In this document: in pieces, positions 1 to 9,158 of the stretch
Numbering within the stretch: the first letter of the stretch is position 1
How the letters are laid out: every line of letters starts with the position of its first letter
Assembly: GCA_016935485.1 (NCBI GenBank)
Contig: JAFGQW010000257.1
Coordinates: forward strand, 1-35,227
Length of the DNA stretch: 35,227 nt
Direction: 5' to 3'
Origin: Planctomycetota bacterium
GTDB taxonomy: Bacteria > Planctomycetota > JAFGQW01
The notes under the pieces: model-generated
What the model was told of the DNA's origin: nothing
What the model saw: only the letters and a program-made list of their open reading frames with translations
Database searches by the model: none
Translations under genes and position numbers: made by a program

Positions 1-2736
1 GCCGAGCGGGCGTCCGCGCAGCTCGCCCGCGCCGCCGTCGAGAAGGACGAGTTCATGCGGGGCCGGTCCCTGGCCGAGCGGCTCGCCGCCTCGGACCGGG
101 CGGACGCGGCCTACGAGGACTTCCTCCGGCGGTTCCACGACCATCCGGAGATCCTCCAGGCCAAGATGGACTACGGCGAGTTCCTGCTCGGGCTGGGCCG
201 CTATCGGATCCGGCTCCAGCAGGAAACGCAGCTGGTCGGCGGCGATTCGCGGGAAGCCGAGGCCCACCGCGAGAAGGCGCTCGAGAAGCTCCGCCGCGCG
301 GTCGACCTGTTCGACGAGCTCCAGGTTACAATCCCCGCGTTCGGCGGCGACCGGCACGCCACGACCCTCCAGATGGCCGAGTACTACCGCGCGATCCTCC
401 CGTACTTCCTCGGGCAGGCGCAGGCTGACGAGTCCGTGCGGCTCACGATCTATCTGGAGGCAATCCGCCGCCTCGAGGACTACATCTTCTCGAACGAGGA
501 CAACCTGCTCGGCTACTGGGGGTACCTCTACAAGGCGCTCTGCCACCGCGAGTTTCGCGACGAGGCGGAGCAGCGACACGCGCTGGCCTGCTTCGAGGGC
601 ATCTTCGACGCGTTCGACAGCGCGATCCACAACGCGCAGGCCGGCTGGCGGAGCTGGCGCGACGCGCTCGCGGAGTCCGGCGCCCGCAACCTTCTCGAGA
701 GCGCGTTCTGGCGGCACGCCGAGACCTTGAACCACATCGGCCGGCCCGACGAGGCGATCGCGCAGGTCCGCAAGATGGAGGAGATCTTCGCTGAGGGGGG
801 CGCGGAGCTCGGCGAGGCCGGCTACCAGGCCCGGCTCGAGCGGGCGCAGGCGTTCTTCCTGCGCGGTGAGACGAACGCCGCGATCGAGGAGGTGGCACGG
901 GTCTCCGCCGAGGGCGGCGCAACGAACCGGTTCCTCGAGTTCCTGTGCGGCCGGCAGCTCGCCCGTCTGCTCGACGAGGTGGAGGACCGGACCCGGCTGG
1001 ATGCCGACGTGGTGTTGCAGGCGGCCCGGGGCGCCTACGGCCAGCAGCGCCACCACGACGCGCTGGGCTACTTCCAGACCGTGCTGATCATCAACAAGGG
1101 CCGCGGCGCACAGGCGCTGGAGTGCTGGGACTTCATCAGCCGGTGCTACCGGGAGCTCGGTTTCGTGCGCGAGGCCGCGCTCGCCGCCTCGCACGGCGCC
1201 TTCCAGCTCAGGGCGACCGACGAGACGCGCGCGCTCGAGCTCGCCCAGCGGGCGCGCTCGCTGCTCACGCGAGTCACGCGGGACAGCGGCCACAAGGCCG
1301 ACGCCGCGCGGCTCGAGGCGCTCAAGGACCGGATGGCGGCCGTCTTCGACATCGGCGGTATGCGCTACGCACCGGCGGTGCAGAAGATGCAGGAGGGACA
1401 GTACGCCCAGGCCATTGCGGACTTCCGCGAGGTCGCCCCCGACCAGCCGACCTACGAGCTCGCCCGGGCCTACATCCCGCTCTGCCTGATCAACCAGGCG
1501 GAACGCGAGCACGCCGAGACGGTGGCGCGCAGGGGTGTCACGAAGATGGAGAAGGAAGAAGCGGCCGCGCCGCTCCGCGCCGGCTACCGCGAGGCCATCG
1601 CGGCGGTCGACGCCTACCTGGACCACGTGAGGAAGACGCCGCTTCGGGGCGAGCCCGAGAAGGAGGTCAGCCGCCGGCAGGCCCGCGGGGTCGCGCTGCT
1701 GTCCAAGGCGCTGGCGCTCAAGGGGCTCGAGCGCTGGGGCGACGCGCTCGCCGTTCTGGGCGAGCTCGATGCGGCCGGGGTCGAGAACCGCGACATTCTC
1801 GAGAAGGCCGCCATCCTCCGGACGCAGGTCCACCTCGGCGAGGGCGCGCTCGCGAAGGCCGAGGCCGCGCTCGCCGTCCTCGTGGGGGAGTTCCCCGGGG
1901 CCACGAAGAACATCCTCAACCTCAAGGGCCGGCTCGGGATCGCCCTGGCGGGCCACGCCCAGGCCCTGCGCCAGCAGGGGCGGGAGGTCCCAGCCCTCGA
2001 GGCGCTGGTGCGCAGCGTGGACTACCGCACCGACTGGGTGAAGGACAGCACCGAGCTGAATCTCAGCAATCTGCTGGTCCTTGCGCAGGATCTCCATGCG
2101 CTCCATCGCTTCGACGAGGCGCGCCAGTACCTCGAGTTCATCCTGGAGCGCTGGGGCGACCCGGAGCAGTCGCGGCGCGGCGACGCGGCCGCGCTCCGGC
2201 TGGCACGGCTCTACCTCGCGCGCTGCCTCGTGTGGCAGGGCAAGTACATGGAGGCCGAGCCGTTGCTGCGCGAGCTCTACCGCAGCCGCACGCGCGACCG
2301 GACGCTGCTCGTGGAGTACGCTTCGCTGCTGACCGGGACCGTGCGCGAGGTCGACGGCGAGCTGGTCTACCTGCCGGGGCTCGGCGCGCGCGAGGAGCCG
2401 GCCATCGAGGGCTACAAGCTGTGGGGCCAGCTCGCCCGCATCGCCGCGAGCGGGGTCACCCCCGAGGACCTCGCGAACTACCTCGAGGCGCGCTTCCACC
2501 AGAATCTGGTCCGCTGGGCGCAGGGCCGCGGCGATCTCGCCGCGACCAGCATCCGGCAGCTCCGGGCGGCGATCGGCCCGAACCTGGACCGCAGGAAGGG
2601 CGCGGCGCAGGAAGGCACCTGGGAGCGCCGCTTCTCCTGGCTGGAGCGGCTGCTGAACCGGCGCGCGCCGGCGCCGCAGACGCCTCCGCCGCCGCCGGCG
2701 CCGAGGGGAGCGGCCGAGGAGCTCGCGCGCGGCTGA
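1..2736 (+). CDS. TPR-repeat protein, 5' end outside window
   Basis: The reading frame is open from the first base, so the true start lies upstream and at least 911 residues are present. An ATG at position 55 is available but nothing favours it. The protein is almost entirely helical, with repeated paired-helix segments of about 34 residues rich in Ala, Leu, Glu and Arg, such as the stretches around 'HALACFEGIFDAF', 'HDALGYFQTVL' and 'KYMEAEPLLRELY'. These are typical of tetratricopeptide scaffolds. No catalytic motif and no transmembrane segment is visible in the part present. The C-terminus is a Pro/Ala-rich tail. TPR proteins mediate protein-protein contacts; the partner cannot be told from the sequence. 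The sucrose-phosphate synthase gene follows after 150 bases with its own promoter, so the two need not be co-regulated. Confidence 0.85.
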   Translation, partial: AERASAQLARAAVEKDEFMRGRSLAERLAASDRADAAYEDFLRRFHDHPEILQAKMDYGEFLLGLGRYRIRLQQETQLVGGDSREAEAHREKALEKLRRAVDLFDELQVTIPAFGGDRHATTLQMAEYYRAILPYFLGQAQADESVRLTIYLEAIRRLEDYIFSNEDNLLGYWGYLYKALCHREFRDEAEQRHALACFEGIFDAFDSAIHNAQAGWRSWRDALAESGARNLLESAFWRHAETLNHIGRPDEAIAQVRKMEEIFAEGGAELGEAGYQARLERAQAFFLRGETNAAIEEVARVSAEGGATNRFLEFLCGRQLARLLDEVEDRTRLDADVVLQAARGAYGQQRHHDALGYFQTVLIINKGRGAQALECWDFISRCYRELGFVREAALAASHGAFQLRATDETRALELAQRARSLLTRVTRDSGHKADAARLEALKDRMAAVFDIGGMRYAPAVQKMQEGQYAQAIADFREVAPDQPTYELARAYIPLCLINQAEREHAETVARRGVTKMEKEEAAAPLRAGYREAIAAVDAYLDHVRKTPLRGEPEKEVSRRQARGVALLSKALALKGLERWGDALAVLGELDAAGVENRDILEKAAILRTQVHLGEGALAKAEAALAVLVGEFPGATKNILNLKGRLGIALAGHAQALRQQGREVPALEALVRSVDYRTDWVKDSTELNLSNLLVLAQDLHALHRFDEARQYLEFILERWGDPEQSRRGDAAALRLARLYLARCLVWQGKYMEAEPLLRELYRSRTRDRTLLVEYASLLTGTVREVDGELVYLPGLGAREEPAIEGYKLWGQLARIAASGVTPEDLANYLEARFHQNLVRWAQGRGDLAATSIRQLRAAIGPNLDRRKGAAQEGTWERRFSWLERLLNRRAPAPQTPPPPPAPRGAAEELARG

Positions 2737-2775
2737 GCCGGGCGCGGCGCGGCCGGCGCCGCGCGGGCTCGGGGC

Positions 2776-2803
2776 TTGGCGCCTCGGCCCGCGGCGTTAC
2801 AAT
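2776..2803 (+). promoter_or_regulatory. Probable sigma70-type promoter of sucrose-phosphate synthase
   Basis: TTGGCG (2776-2781) and TACAAT (2798-2803) are separated by 16 bases, a close match to housekeeping -35/-10 elements and a rare A/T-containing spot in GC-rich DNA. Transcription would start near 2810, leaving a leader of about 75 bases before the ATG at 2887. Confidence 0.55.
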
Positions 2804-2886
2804 CCGCGGTGTCGAGCGGCGCGGGGGCGGCGTGCCCCGGAGTCGTCGCGCTGCCCGGCAGGGCGCGCCCCGGGGAAGCGAGGACC

Positions 2887-5109
2887 ATGGACCCGCAGGA
2901 CGGCCTCTACATCGTCATGATCAGCGTCCATGGGCTGGTCCGGGGCGAGCGCCTCGAGCTCGGGCGGGACCCCGACACGGGCGGCCAGGTCAAGTACGTC
3001 GTCGAGCTCGCTCGAGCGCTGGCGGCGCATCCCGGCGTCGCCCGGGTGGATCTCCTCACCCGCCGCGTCCAGGATCCGAAGGTGGACGCCGCCTACGCCG
3101 CGCCGGAGGAGGCACTCGCGCCCGGAGCACGGATCGTCAGGCTGGAGTGCGGGCCGCGCCGCTACCTGCGCAAGGAGGTGCTCTGGCCGTACCTCACCAG
3201 CTTTGCCGACCATGCGGTGCAGCACATTCGCCGGGTCGGGCACGTGCCGGACATCGTTCACACGCACTACGCGGACGCCGGCCATGTGGGCGTGCGGCTG
3301 TGCGGCGTGCTGGGCGCGCCGCACTTCCACACCGGCCACTCGCTCGGACGGGTCAAGCGCGAGCGCCTGCTCGCCCAGGGGCTCGCGCCGGAGACCATCG
3401 AGTCGCGCTACAACATCTCGCGCCGCATCGAGGCCGAGGAGCAGACGATGGACTCGGCCGCGCTCGTCATCGCCAGCACCCGCCAGGAGGTCGAGAAGCA
3501 GTACCAGCGCTACGACAACTACGGCCCCGACCGCATGGAGGTGATCCCGCCCGGCGTGGATCTGTCCCGCTTCCGGCCGCCCGCGCGCCACACGCCCCGG
3601 CCGGCGATCCAGCGGGAGGTGGACCGCTTTCTCGCGCGGCCCGAGAAGCCGATGATCCTGGCGCTGTCGCGCCCCGACGAGCGCAAGAACATCGGCACGC
3701 TGCTGCGGGCGTTCGGCGAGAACGCGGCGCTGCGGGCGCAAGCGAACCTGGTGCTGGTGGTCGGCAATCGCGACGACCTCAAGGCGATGGATCGCGGCGC
3801 CCAGAGCGTGCTGCAGGAGCTCCTCTACCTGGTCGACCGCTACGATCTCTACGGACACGTGGCCTACCCGAAGCGCCACGCGGCGGACGATGTGCCGGAG
3901 CTGTACCGGCTGGCGGCCCGGCGGCGGGGGGTGTTCGTGAATCCGGCGCTGACCGAGCCGTTCGGGCTCACCTTGATCGAGGCGGCCTCGAGCGGGCTGC
4001 CCATCGTGGCCACCAACGACGGCGGGCCGCGCGACATCCTCGCCAACTGCCGCAACGGCCTCCTCATCGATCCGCTCGACGCCACCGCCGTGGGGGCGGC
4101 GCTCCTCGATGCGCTGAGCGATCGCCGGCGCTGGCAGGCATGGGCCCGGGCCGGGCTGCGCGGTGCGCGCGGGCACTACGCCTGGGCGAGTCACGTCGAG
4201 CGCTACCTCAAAGCGGCGCGGCGCATCGTCGGCACGCGGCAGCGCCGGCGCCTGTGGGCGGAGCGAAAGAGCCGCCTCCCATCCTGCGATCGCGCGATCG
4301 TGTGCGACGTGGATCACACGCTCACCGGAGACCGGCGGGCGACCCAGGAGCTCTTCGCGCGGCTCGAGCGCTTCCCGGGCAACATCGGCTTCGGCGTGGC
4401 CACCGGCCGCAACCTGCAGAGCGTGCTCGCGGTGCTCAAGCAGTGGAAGGTGCCGCGACCGGATGTGCTGATCACGTCCGTGGGCAGCGAGATCCACTAC
4501 GGCCCGAAGCTGATCAAGGATGCCATCTGGGAGCAGCGCATCTCGTACCGCTGGAACCGCGACCGGGTGGTGCGGACGCTGCGCGGCACACCAGGCCTGC
4601 TGCTGCAGGAGGCGGAGACCCAACGGCCGCACAAGGTGAGCTACTACATCGACCCGGAGAAGGCCCCGTCGATCGAGGCGCTGATCCAACGCCTGCGCAA
4701 GAACGACCTGCACGTGAACGTGATCGAGTCGAGCGGGCAGTTCCTGGACGTGCTGCCGGTGCGCGCCTCCAAGGGGCTCGCGGTCCGGGACTTCGTGCTG
4801 AAGTGGGGGCTGCCGCTCGACCGCGTGCTGGTGGTGGGCCAGTCCGGAAACGACCGCGACATGCTGACTGGCAACACGCTGGCCGTCGTGGTCGGCAACC
4901 ACAGCGCCGAGCTGGAGGGGCTGCGCGGCCATCCGCTCGTCCACTTCGCCGAGCGCCCCCACGCCTGGGGCATCCTCGAGGGGCTGGAGCACTATGGCTT
5001 CCTCGAGGCGACGCCGCGCGCCGCGGCCGACGAGGCCGATGCCGGCGCGGGCGAGGCGGCGCTGCCCGAGGATGCCGAAGGGGCCGCGGAGCGCGCCGCC
5101 GCTGGGTGA
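2887..5109 (+). CDS. sps: Sucrose-phosphate synthase fused to sucrose-phosphatase-like HAD domain
   Basis: This 740-residue protein combines a GT4 retaining glycosyltransferase (about residues 1-460) with a C-terminal HAD phosphatase-like domain (about 465-710). It would make sucrose-6-phosphate from a nucleotide-glucose and fructose-6-phosphate, and possibly dephosphorylate it, in the cytoplasm. Supporting motifs are the N-terminal GGQVKYVVELARAL, HTGHS near residue 148, the E-x7-E nucleotide-sugar motif EPFGLTLIE (E357, E365), and the HAD nucleophile motif CDVDHT with D474 and D476. A later GQSGNDRDML matches the acidic HAD motif. The start at 2887 is preferred over the longer frame because the family N-terminus begins there and GGGGAAGCGAGG lies just upstream. 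The HAD aspartates are intact, so phosphatase activity is plausible, though the domain is regulatory in some family members. Sucrose synthase and fructokinase lie nearby. A 19-bp tandem repeat overlaps the stop codon. Confidence 0.93.
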   Translation: MDPQDGLYIVMISVHGLVRGERLELGRDPDTGGQVKYVVELARALAAHPGVARVDLLTRRVQDPKVDAAYAAPEEALAPGARIVRLECGPRRYLRKEVLWPYLTSFADHAVQHIRRVGHVPDIVHTHYADAGHVGVRLCGVLGAPHFHTGHSLGRVKRERLLAQGLAPETIESRYNISRRIEAEEQTMDSAALVIASTRQEVEKQYQRYDNYGPDRMEVIPPGVDLSRFRPPARHTPRPAIQREVDRFLARPEKPMILALSRPDERKNIGTLLRAFGENAALRAQANLVLVVGNRDDLKAMDRGAQSVLQELLYLVDRYDLYGHVAYPKRHAADDVPELYRLAARRRGVFVNPALTEPFGLTLIEAASSGLPIVATNDGGPRDILANCRNGLLIDPLDATAVGAALLDALSDRRRWQAWARAGLRGARGHYAWASHVERYLKAARRIVGTRQRRRLWAERKSRLPSCDRAIVCDVDHTLTGDRRATQELFARLERFPGNIGFGVATGRNLQSVLAVLKQWKVPRPDVLITSVGSEIHYGPKLIKDAIWEQRISYRWNRDRVVRTLRGTPGLLLQEAETQRPHKVSYYIDPEKAPSIEALIQRLRKNDLHVNVIESSGQFLDVLPVRASKGLAVRDFVLKWGLPLDRVLVVGQSGNDRDMLTGNTLAVVVGNHSAELEGLRGHPLVHFAERPHAWGILEGLEHYGFLEATPRAAADEADAGAGEAALPEDAEGAAERAAAG

Positions 5110-5145
5110 GCGCGCCGCCGCTGGGTGAGCGCGCCGCCGCTGCGG
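5091..5145 (+). repeat. 19-bp tandem repeat spanning the sps stop codon
   Basis: The unit gcgcgccgccgctgggtga occurs at 5091-5109 and again at 5110-5128, followed by a 17-base partial, slightly changed copy to 5145. The TGA of the first copy is the stop codon of the sucrose-phosphate synthase gene. Because 19 is not a multiple of three, copy-number change upstream of the stop would alter the C-terminus of the protein. Confidence 0.85.
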
Positions 5146-5344
5146 CCCGCGCCGTGTCGATTCTACAAGCTTCTGCGGTCCGGGATTCCGGACGGCACCT
5201 GCGGCCGGCGGCGAGCCGCGCCTCGTGCGGCCGGCGGGACCCTACGCGACGCGGCAGGCGAAGCCCGCGCCTCGGCACACACCTTGCGAATCGGATCCGC
5301 ACCGCGTCCCCAGTGCCTTGCCGCCACGGCGAACGGAGGATCCC

Positions 5345-6757
5345 ATGAACGTGGTCTCACGGCTTCCGCTTGTCTTCCTGCGGCGCGCGCGCGCCGCGTT
5401 CTTGCTTCTCGGCCTTGCCGCGCTCCTGCTTCTCGGCCTCGCCGCGGCGCCGGGCGCCGGTGCGGAGCCGACGCCGCGGGTGGCGGCGCCGGTCGCGGCC
5501 GCGGCCCCGACGGCCCGGCGCTATCCGCCGGTGCAGATGCGCTACCGGCCGGACGCGGGGCCGACCGGCTTCGCCAGCGCGCAGCCGTGGAACTACGACG
5601 ACCCGATGCTGTGGAAGGGCGTCTCGCTTGAGCGGGACGAGCCCGCCCCCTGGCCGCTCGGCTACGGCTCGGTGGTCGTCTGGGAGGGCGGCACCAAGGT
5701 GTTCCTCGACCGCGACAGCGACGGCCGCCGGCGCACGCGCCTCAAGGCGATCGCCGGCGTCGAGCAGCTCGCGGACATCGAGGTGCGCTACCCCGGCAGC
5801 GTGCAGCCCTACCGGATCGTGGTGCGCGGTCTGGGCGAGGAGCGGTTTCTGGGGCTGCCCGTCCGCTTTCTCAGGAGCCGCGCGTTCCCGCTGCGCTTCG
5901 CCCGGGCCTGCCACCGCGAGGGGCGCTTTCAGGGGCAGCGCTTCGCGCTGATCGACGACAGCCTGAACGGCCGCTACGACGACTTCGGCGAGGACACCGT
6001 GAGAATCGGCGACGGTCCGATCCAGCCGCTCAGCCAGGTCATGCGGTTCGGCTCCCGGCTCTACCACCTCGAGCGCGTGCGGCCGGACGGAACCACGGTG
6101 CTGTTGGCGGACTATGAGGGCCCGACCGGCCGCCTGCGTGCAGAGTGGCGCGGCGCGGGCGCCGCGGAGCCCGCCATGCTCGTGTTCCGGTGCGTCCGGG
6201 GCGAGTTCGTCAACGCTTTCTTCAACCTCGCCGGCGGCGAGCCGAGCGAGGTTCCCGCGGGGCACTACGCGCTGGTCCACGGCGTGATCAAGGCCGGCGC
6301 GGGCCGGACGATGCGCTTCGTGCGGATCGGGCCGGGCCGCAGCCGTCCCGTCGCGGTCGCCCCCGGGCAGACCGTCGTGCACGCGCTCGGCGCGCCCTGC
6401 GACGTCGAGGCGGGCGTCGAGGCGAGCGGGGACGGCCTGCGCGTCCCGGGCCGGGCGATCCGCATCTTCGGCGCGGGCGGGGAGGAGTACTACCAGTTCT
6501 ATCCGGCATCCTTCGACGCCGAGGTCTCGGTGCGCGCGGCCGGCGGTCCCGTGGTGCTGGCGGGCCGGACGGCCGGACGCCCCGAGAAGGCCGACGCCGA
6601 CCGGCACGGCATGGCGGTGATGTGGTATCCGAAGGCCGTGGAGTTCGGCGGATCGATCCGGCGCGGCTACGAGGCGAAGGTGGATGTCCGGTCCGAGCTC
6701 CTGGGCCGGATCGAGGGGCGCTGGCACCGGGTCGAGGTGCTCGAGCCCGGGCCGTGA
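5345..6757 (+). CDS. Secreted protein of unknown function
   Basis: This 470-residue protein has a basic N-terminus, a hydrophobic Leu/Ala core (about residues 17-35) and an Ala-rich region resembling a signal-peptidase site (GAGAEP), so export is likely. The mature part is beta-rich, with an Asp/Gly-rich loop (FLDRDSDGRR) and a second acidic loop (LIDDSLNGRYDDFGED) that resemble calcium-binding loops. I do not recognise a catalytic family. The ATG at 5345 was chosen because AACGGAGGA precedes it at good spacing and the signal peptide starts there; the frame is open further upstream. It converges with sucrose synthase, whose stop is only 10 bases away. Its place between the sucrose genes may be incidental. 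Confidence 0.85.
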   Translation: MNVVSRLPLVFLRRARAAFLLLGLAALLLLGLAAAPGAGAEPTPRVAAPVAAAAPTARRYPPVQMRYRPDAGPTGFASAQPWNYDDPMLWKGVSLERDEPAPWPLGYGSVVVWEGGTKVFLDRDSDGRRRTRLKAIAGVEQLADIEVRYPGSVQPYRIVVRGLGEERFLGLPVRFLRSRAFPLRFARACHREGRFQGQRFALIDDSLNGRYDDFGEDTVRIGDGPIQPLSQVMRFGSRLYHLERVRPDGTTVLLADYEGPTGRLRAEWRGAGAAEPAMLVFRCVRGEFVNAFFNLAGGEPSEVPAGHYALVHGVIKAGAGRTMRFVRIGPGRSRPVAVAPGQTVVHALGAPCDVEAGVEASGDGLRVPGRAIRIFGAGGEEYYQFYPASFDAEVSVRAAGGPVVLAGRTAGRPEKADADRHGMAVMWYPKAVEFGGSIRRGYEAKVDVRSELLGRIEGRWHRVEVLEPGP

Positions 6758-6767
6758 CGGGCGGCCC

Positions 6768-9158
6768 TCACGACGAGGGCACGTCCTCGGCGAGCGGCTT
6801 GAACATGAGACCGTAGAACATCTCGAGATAGCGGCGGGTCTCCTCGCGCTCGATGTTGGAGATGAACTTCCAGAAGCCGTAGATGCGCGAGAGCGCGAGC
6901 AGCCGGGACGCGTAGCGGCTCCAGGTGTAGCGGCTCTGGACCCGCGCGATCGCGCCGGCGGAGATGCGGTCCCAGCGTTCCGGGTCGCGCCGGCTCTCCT
7001 CGAGGAAGGCGGCGATCGCCGCCGCCGCCTCGTCGCCGTGGTTGGGGTCGATGTGGAAGCCGGAGATGCCGTGCTCGATCGATTCCAGCGGGCCGCCGTA
7101 GCGGGTGGCGAAGGTGGGCAGCCCCGAGGTCATGGCCTCGATCACCGTGAGGCCGAACGCCTCGAAGAGCGCCGGCTGCACGAAGACGCCGCGCGAGTCG
7201 GCCACGAACCGGTAGAGCTCGCCCACCAGGTTCTTGTCCATCTGCATCGCCACCCAGCGCGCCTGGCCGTCCAGCCCGTGGTGCGCGAACAGGGTGTGCA
7301 GCCGCTCGATCTGGGCGCGTTCCTCGCGGTCGGCCGACTGGGCGGGGTCGAGGAAGCCGCCCACGAGGAAGAGGTTCGCCTGCTCGCGCAGCGCCGGGCA
7401 GCACCCGTACCAGTCCACGAGCCCGGTCAGGTTCTTGATGGGATCGAGGCGGGACATGGCGAACAGCAGCGGCTTGTCCACATCGGCCAGGTGCCCTCGC
7501 GCGTCCGGCCGCTCGCCGCCATGGACGAGGTCGCGGATCTCGCCGTGGAGCTCCACGAGGCGACGCTCCCGGTCGTGGTGCGGGAAGAACACGTCGGGGT
7601 CGGCGCCGGGCGAGACGATGTTGAACTTCGGATCGAAGGGGTCGATGCCGGACACGACCCGGTAGAGGCCGGGCAGCGTGAAGGACTTGTAGCTCTCGTA
7701 CTGGCCAACCCCCGTCCGCGTGCCCGCGATCTCCTGGTAGGTGCTGGTGATGATGAAGTCGGCGGTGTTCATGGCGATGAGATCCGCGGTGAACTGGCAC
7801 GAGAAGTGGTGGGTGGGCTCGTGCTCGCGCCAGTAGAGGTCGGCATGGAGGTACTTGGTCTTCTCGAGCGCGTGCGCCACGTTGCACTGCGTCACCCCGA
7901 GCCGGCGCGACAGGAGCGAGGCCACGAGGTTGCCGTCGGAGTAGTTGCCGATGAGGAAGTCGGGCTTGCCGCCGAGCTCGCCGAGCAGCGCGCCCTCGGC
8001 CTCGTGCGCGAACCGCTCGAGGTACGGCCACACCATGAAGCGCGAGATCCAGTGCGGCACCGTCTCGCCGGCCCGATCGCGGAAGGGGACGCGGAGGATC
8101 CGCGCGCGGCGGGTGCCGTGGATGCGCTCGATCCGCTGGTCGCAGGTGGTGCCCCCGGCGTCGGGGATCAGACGCGTGAGCACCACGATGTCGGGCTCGA
8201 TGTCGAGCCCCTGGTCGGCGATCGAGCGGCGCATCTCGCCCTCGAGCGCGCGCACCTGGTCGAGGATGTAGACCACCTGGCCGCCGGTGTCGGGCTTGCC
8301 GAGCACGTCGGACTGGCCGAAGTAGCCGTGCGGCGAGACGATCGCGATCGAGAAGATCATGGGGATGCGCCGCAGGAACTGCTCGAGGTTCTCGGGCGAG
8401 GGCGCCTCGAGGATGTCCGAGAGCAGCACCATGGTCTCGCGGATCCGCGCCACGGTGCGGCCCCAGCCCGGCTCGAACCCGAGCTGTACCATCTCGCGGG
8501 CCACCTCGGACCACGTGGCCTCCTCGGGCACGTCCGCCAGGCGATCGAGCGCGGCGGCGAGCGCGCCGCGCAGCTCCTCGCAGTCCTCGAGCAGGCCGCC
8601 CAGCATCAGCGGCCGGCCGTGGATCTGGTGGAGTTTCAGGAACTCGAACAGCCGGCGGTCGCCCTTGCCGAGTCCGTGGAAGAGCTCGTTGGAGAGGTGG
8701 CGGTTCAGGAACTCCACCCCCCGGCCGATGGACCGCACCTCCTTCAGCTTGGGAAAACCGCGCTCGAACGGCCTCAGATCGATCTCGAGCGTCCAGGCCG
8801 GCTCGGCGGCGGTGCCGTCCACCGTGCGCTCCTTGAAGGCGAGGAAGTCGGAGACGTCCACGCGGCGCGCGCGCATCTCGCCGGTGTGGATCTCGACGAA
8901 GTCCCAGCTGGCCACGCGGGCGCGCAGCGCCAGGCAGATCAGCGGCGGCTGCAGCACGGCTTCCTCGGCCGAGCGCAGCAGCGGGGTGAACGGCGTGTCG
9001 GCGAGCCGCCGGCCCGCCGCGCTCTTCAGGAAGGCGTCGTACGTATCGACGAGGTCGGAGTGCAGCAGGAACACGCGGCCGCTCTCGAGGTAGCGCCGGA
9101 ACAGCAGGTAGAGGGGCTTGCGGTGCGCCGCGAGCATCTCGTCGAGCGTGTGGATCAT
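6768..9158 (-). CDS. susA: Sucrose synthase
   Basis: The protein is 796 residues, the usual length of sucrose synthase (about 800). It catalyses the reversible reaction sucrose + NDP = NDP-glucose + fructose in the cytoplasm. An N-terminal family-specific region (about 1-260) precedes the GT-B catalytic core. The core carries GGQVVYILDQVRAL near residue 287 and the E-x7-E motif EAFGLTVIE near residue 664, followed by a GGPLE loop. It is the second gene of a two-gene unit: its ATG (9156-9158) overlaps the TGA of the upstream kinase in an ATGA junction, so translation is probably coupled. Fructose released by cleavage would be phosphorylated by that kinase, and the nearby sucrose-phosphate synthase provides the synthetic direction. 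Whether ADP or UDP is preferred cannot be read from the sequence. Confidence 0.95.
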   Translation of the reverse strand: MIHTLDEMLAAHRKPLYLLFRRYLESGRVFLLHSDLVDTYDAFLKSAAGRRLADTPFTPLLRSAEEAVLQPPLICLALRARVASWDFVEIHTGEMRARRVDVSDFLAFKERTVDGTAAEPAWTLEIDLRPFERGFPKLKEVRSIGRGVEFLNRHLSNELFHGLGKGDRRLFEFLKLHQIHGRPLMLGGLLEDCEELRGALAAALDRLADVPEEATWSEVAREMVQLGFEPGWGRTVARIRETMVLLSDILEAPSPENLEQFLRRIPMIFSIAIVSPHGYFGQSDVLGKPDTGGQVVYILDQVRALEGEMRRSIADQGLDIEPDIVVLTRLIPDAGGTTCDQRIERIHGTRRARILRVPFRDRAGETVPHWISRFMVWPYLERFAHEAEGALLGELGGKPDFLIGNYSDGNLVASLLSRRLGVTQCNVAHALEKTKYLHADLYWREHEPTHHFSCQFTADLIAMNTADFIITSTYQEIAGTRTGVGQYESYKSFTLPGLYRVVSGIDPFDPKFNIVSPGADPDVFFPHHDRERRLVELHGEIRDLVHGGERPDARGHLADVDKPLLFAMSRLDPIKNLTGLVDWYGCCPALREQANLFLVGGFLDPAQSADREERAQIERLHTLFAHHGLDGQARWVAMQMDKNLVGELYRFVADSRGVFVQPALFEAFGLTVIEAMTSGLPTFATRYGGPLESIEHGISGFHIDPNHGDEAAAAIAAFLEESRRDPERWDRISAGAIARVQSRYTWSRYASRLLALSRIYGFWKFISNIEREETRRYLEMFYGLMFKPLAEDVPSS

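Noticed and set aside
945-5348. A 1467-codon open frame on the plus strand overlapping the TPR and sucrose-phosphate synthase genes
   Set aside because: Its protein is Arg/Gly/Ala/Pro-rich with no domain pattern. It arises from third-position GC bias and overlaps two genes with clear family motifs.
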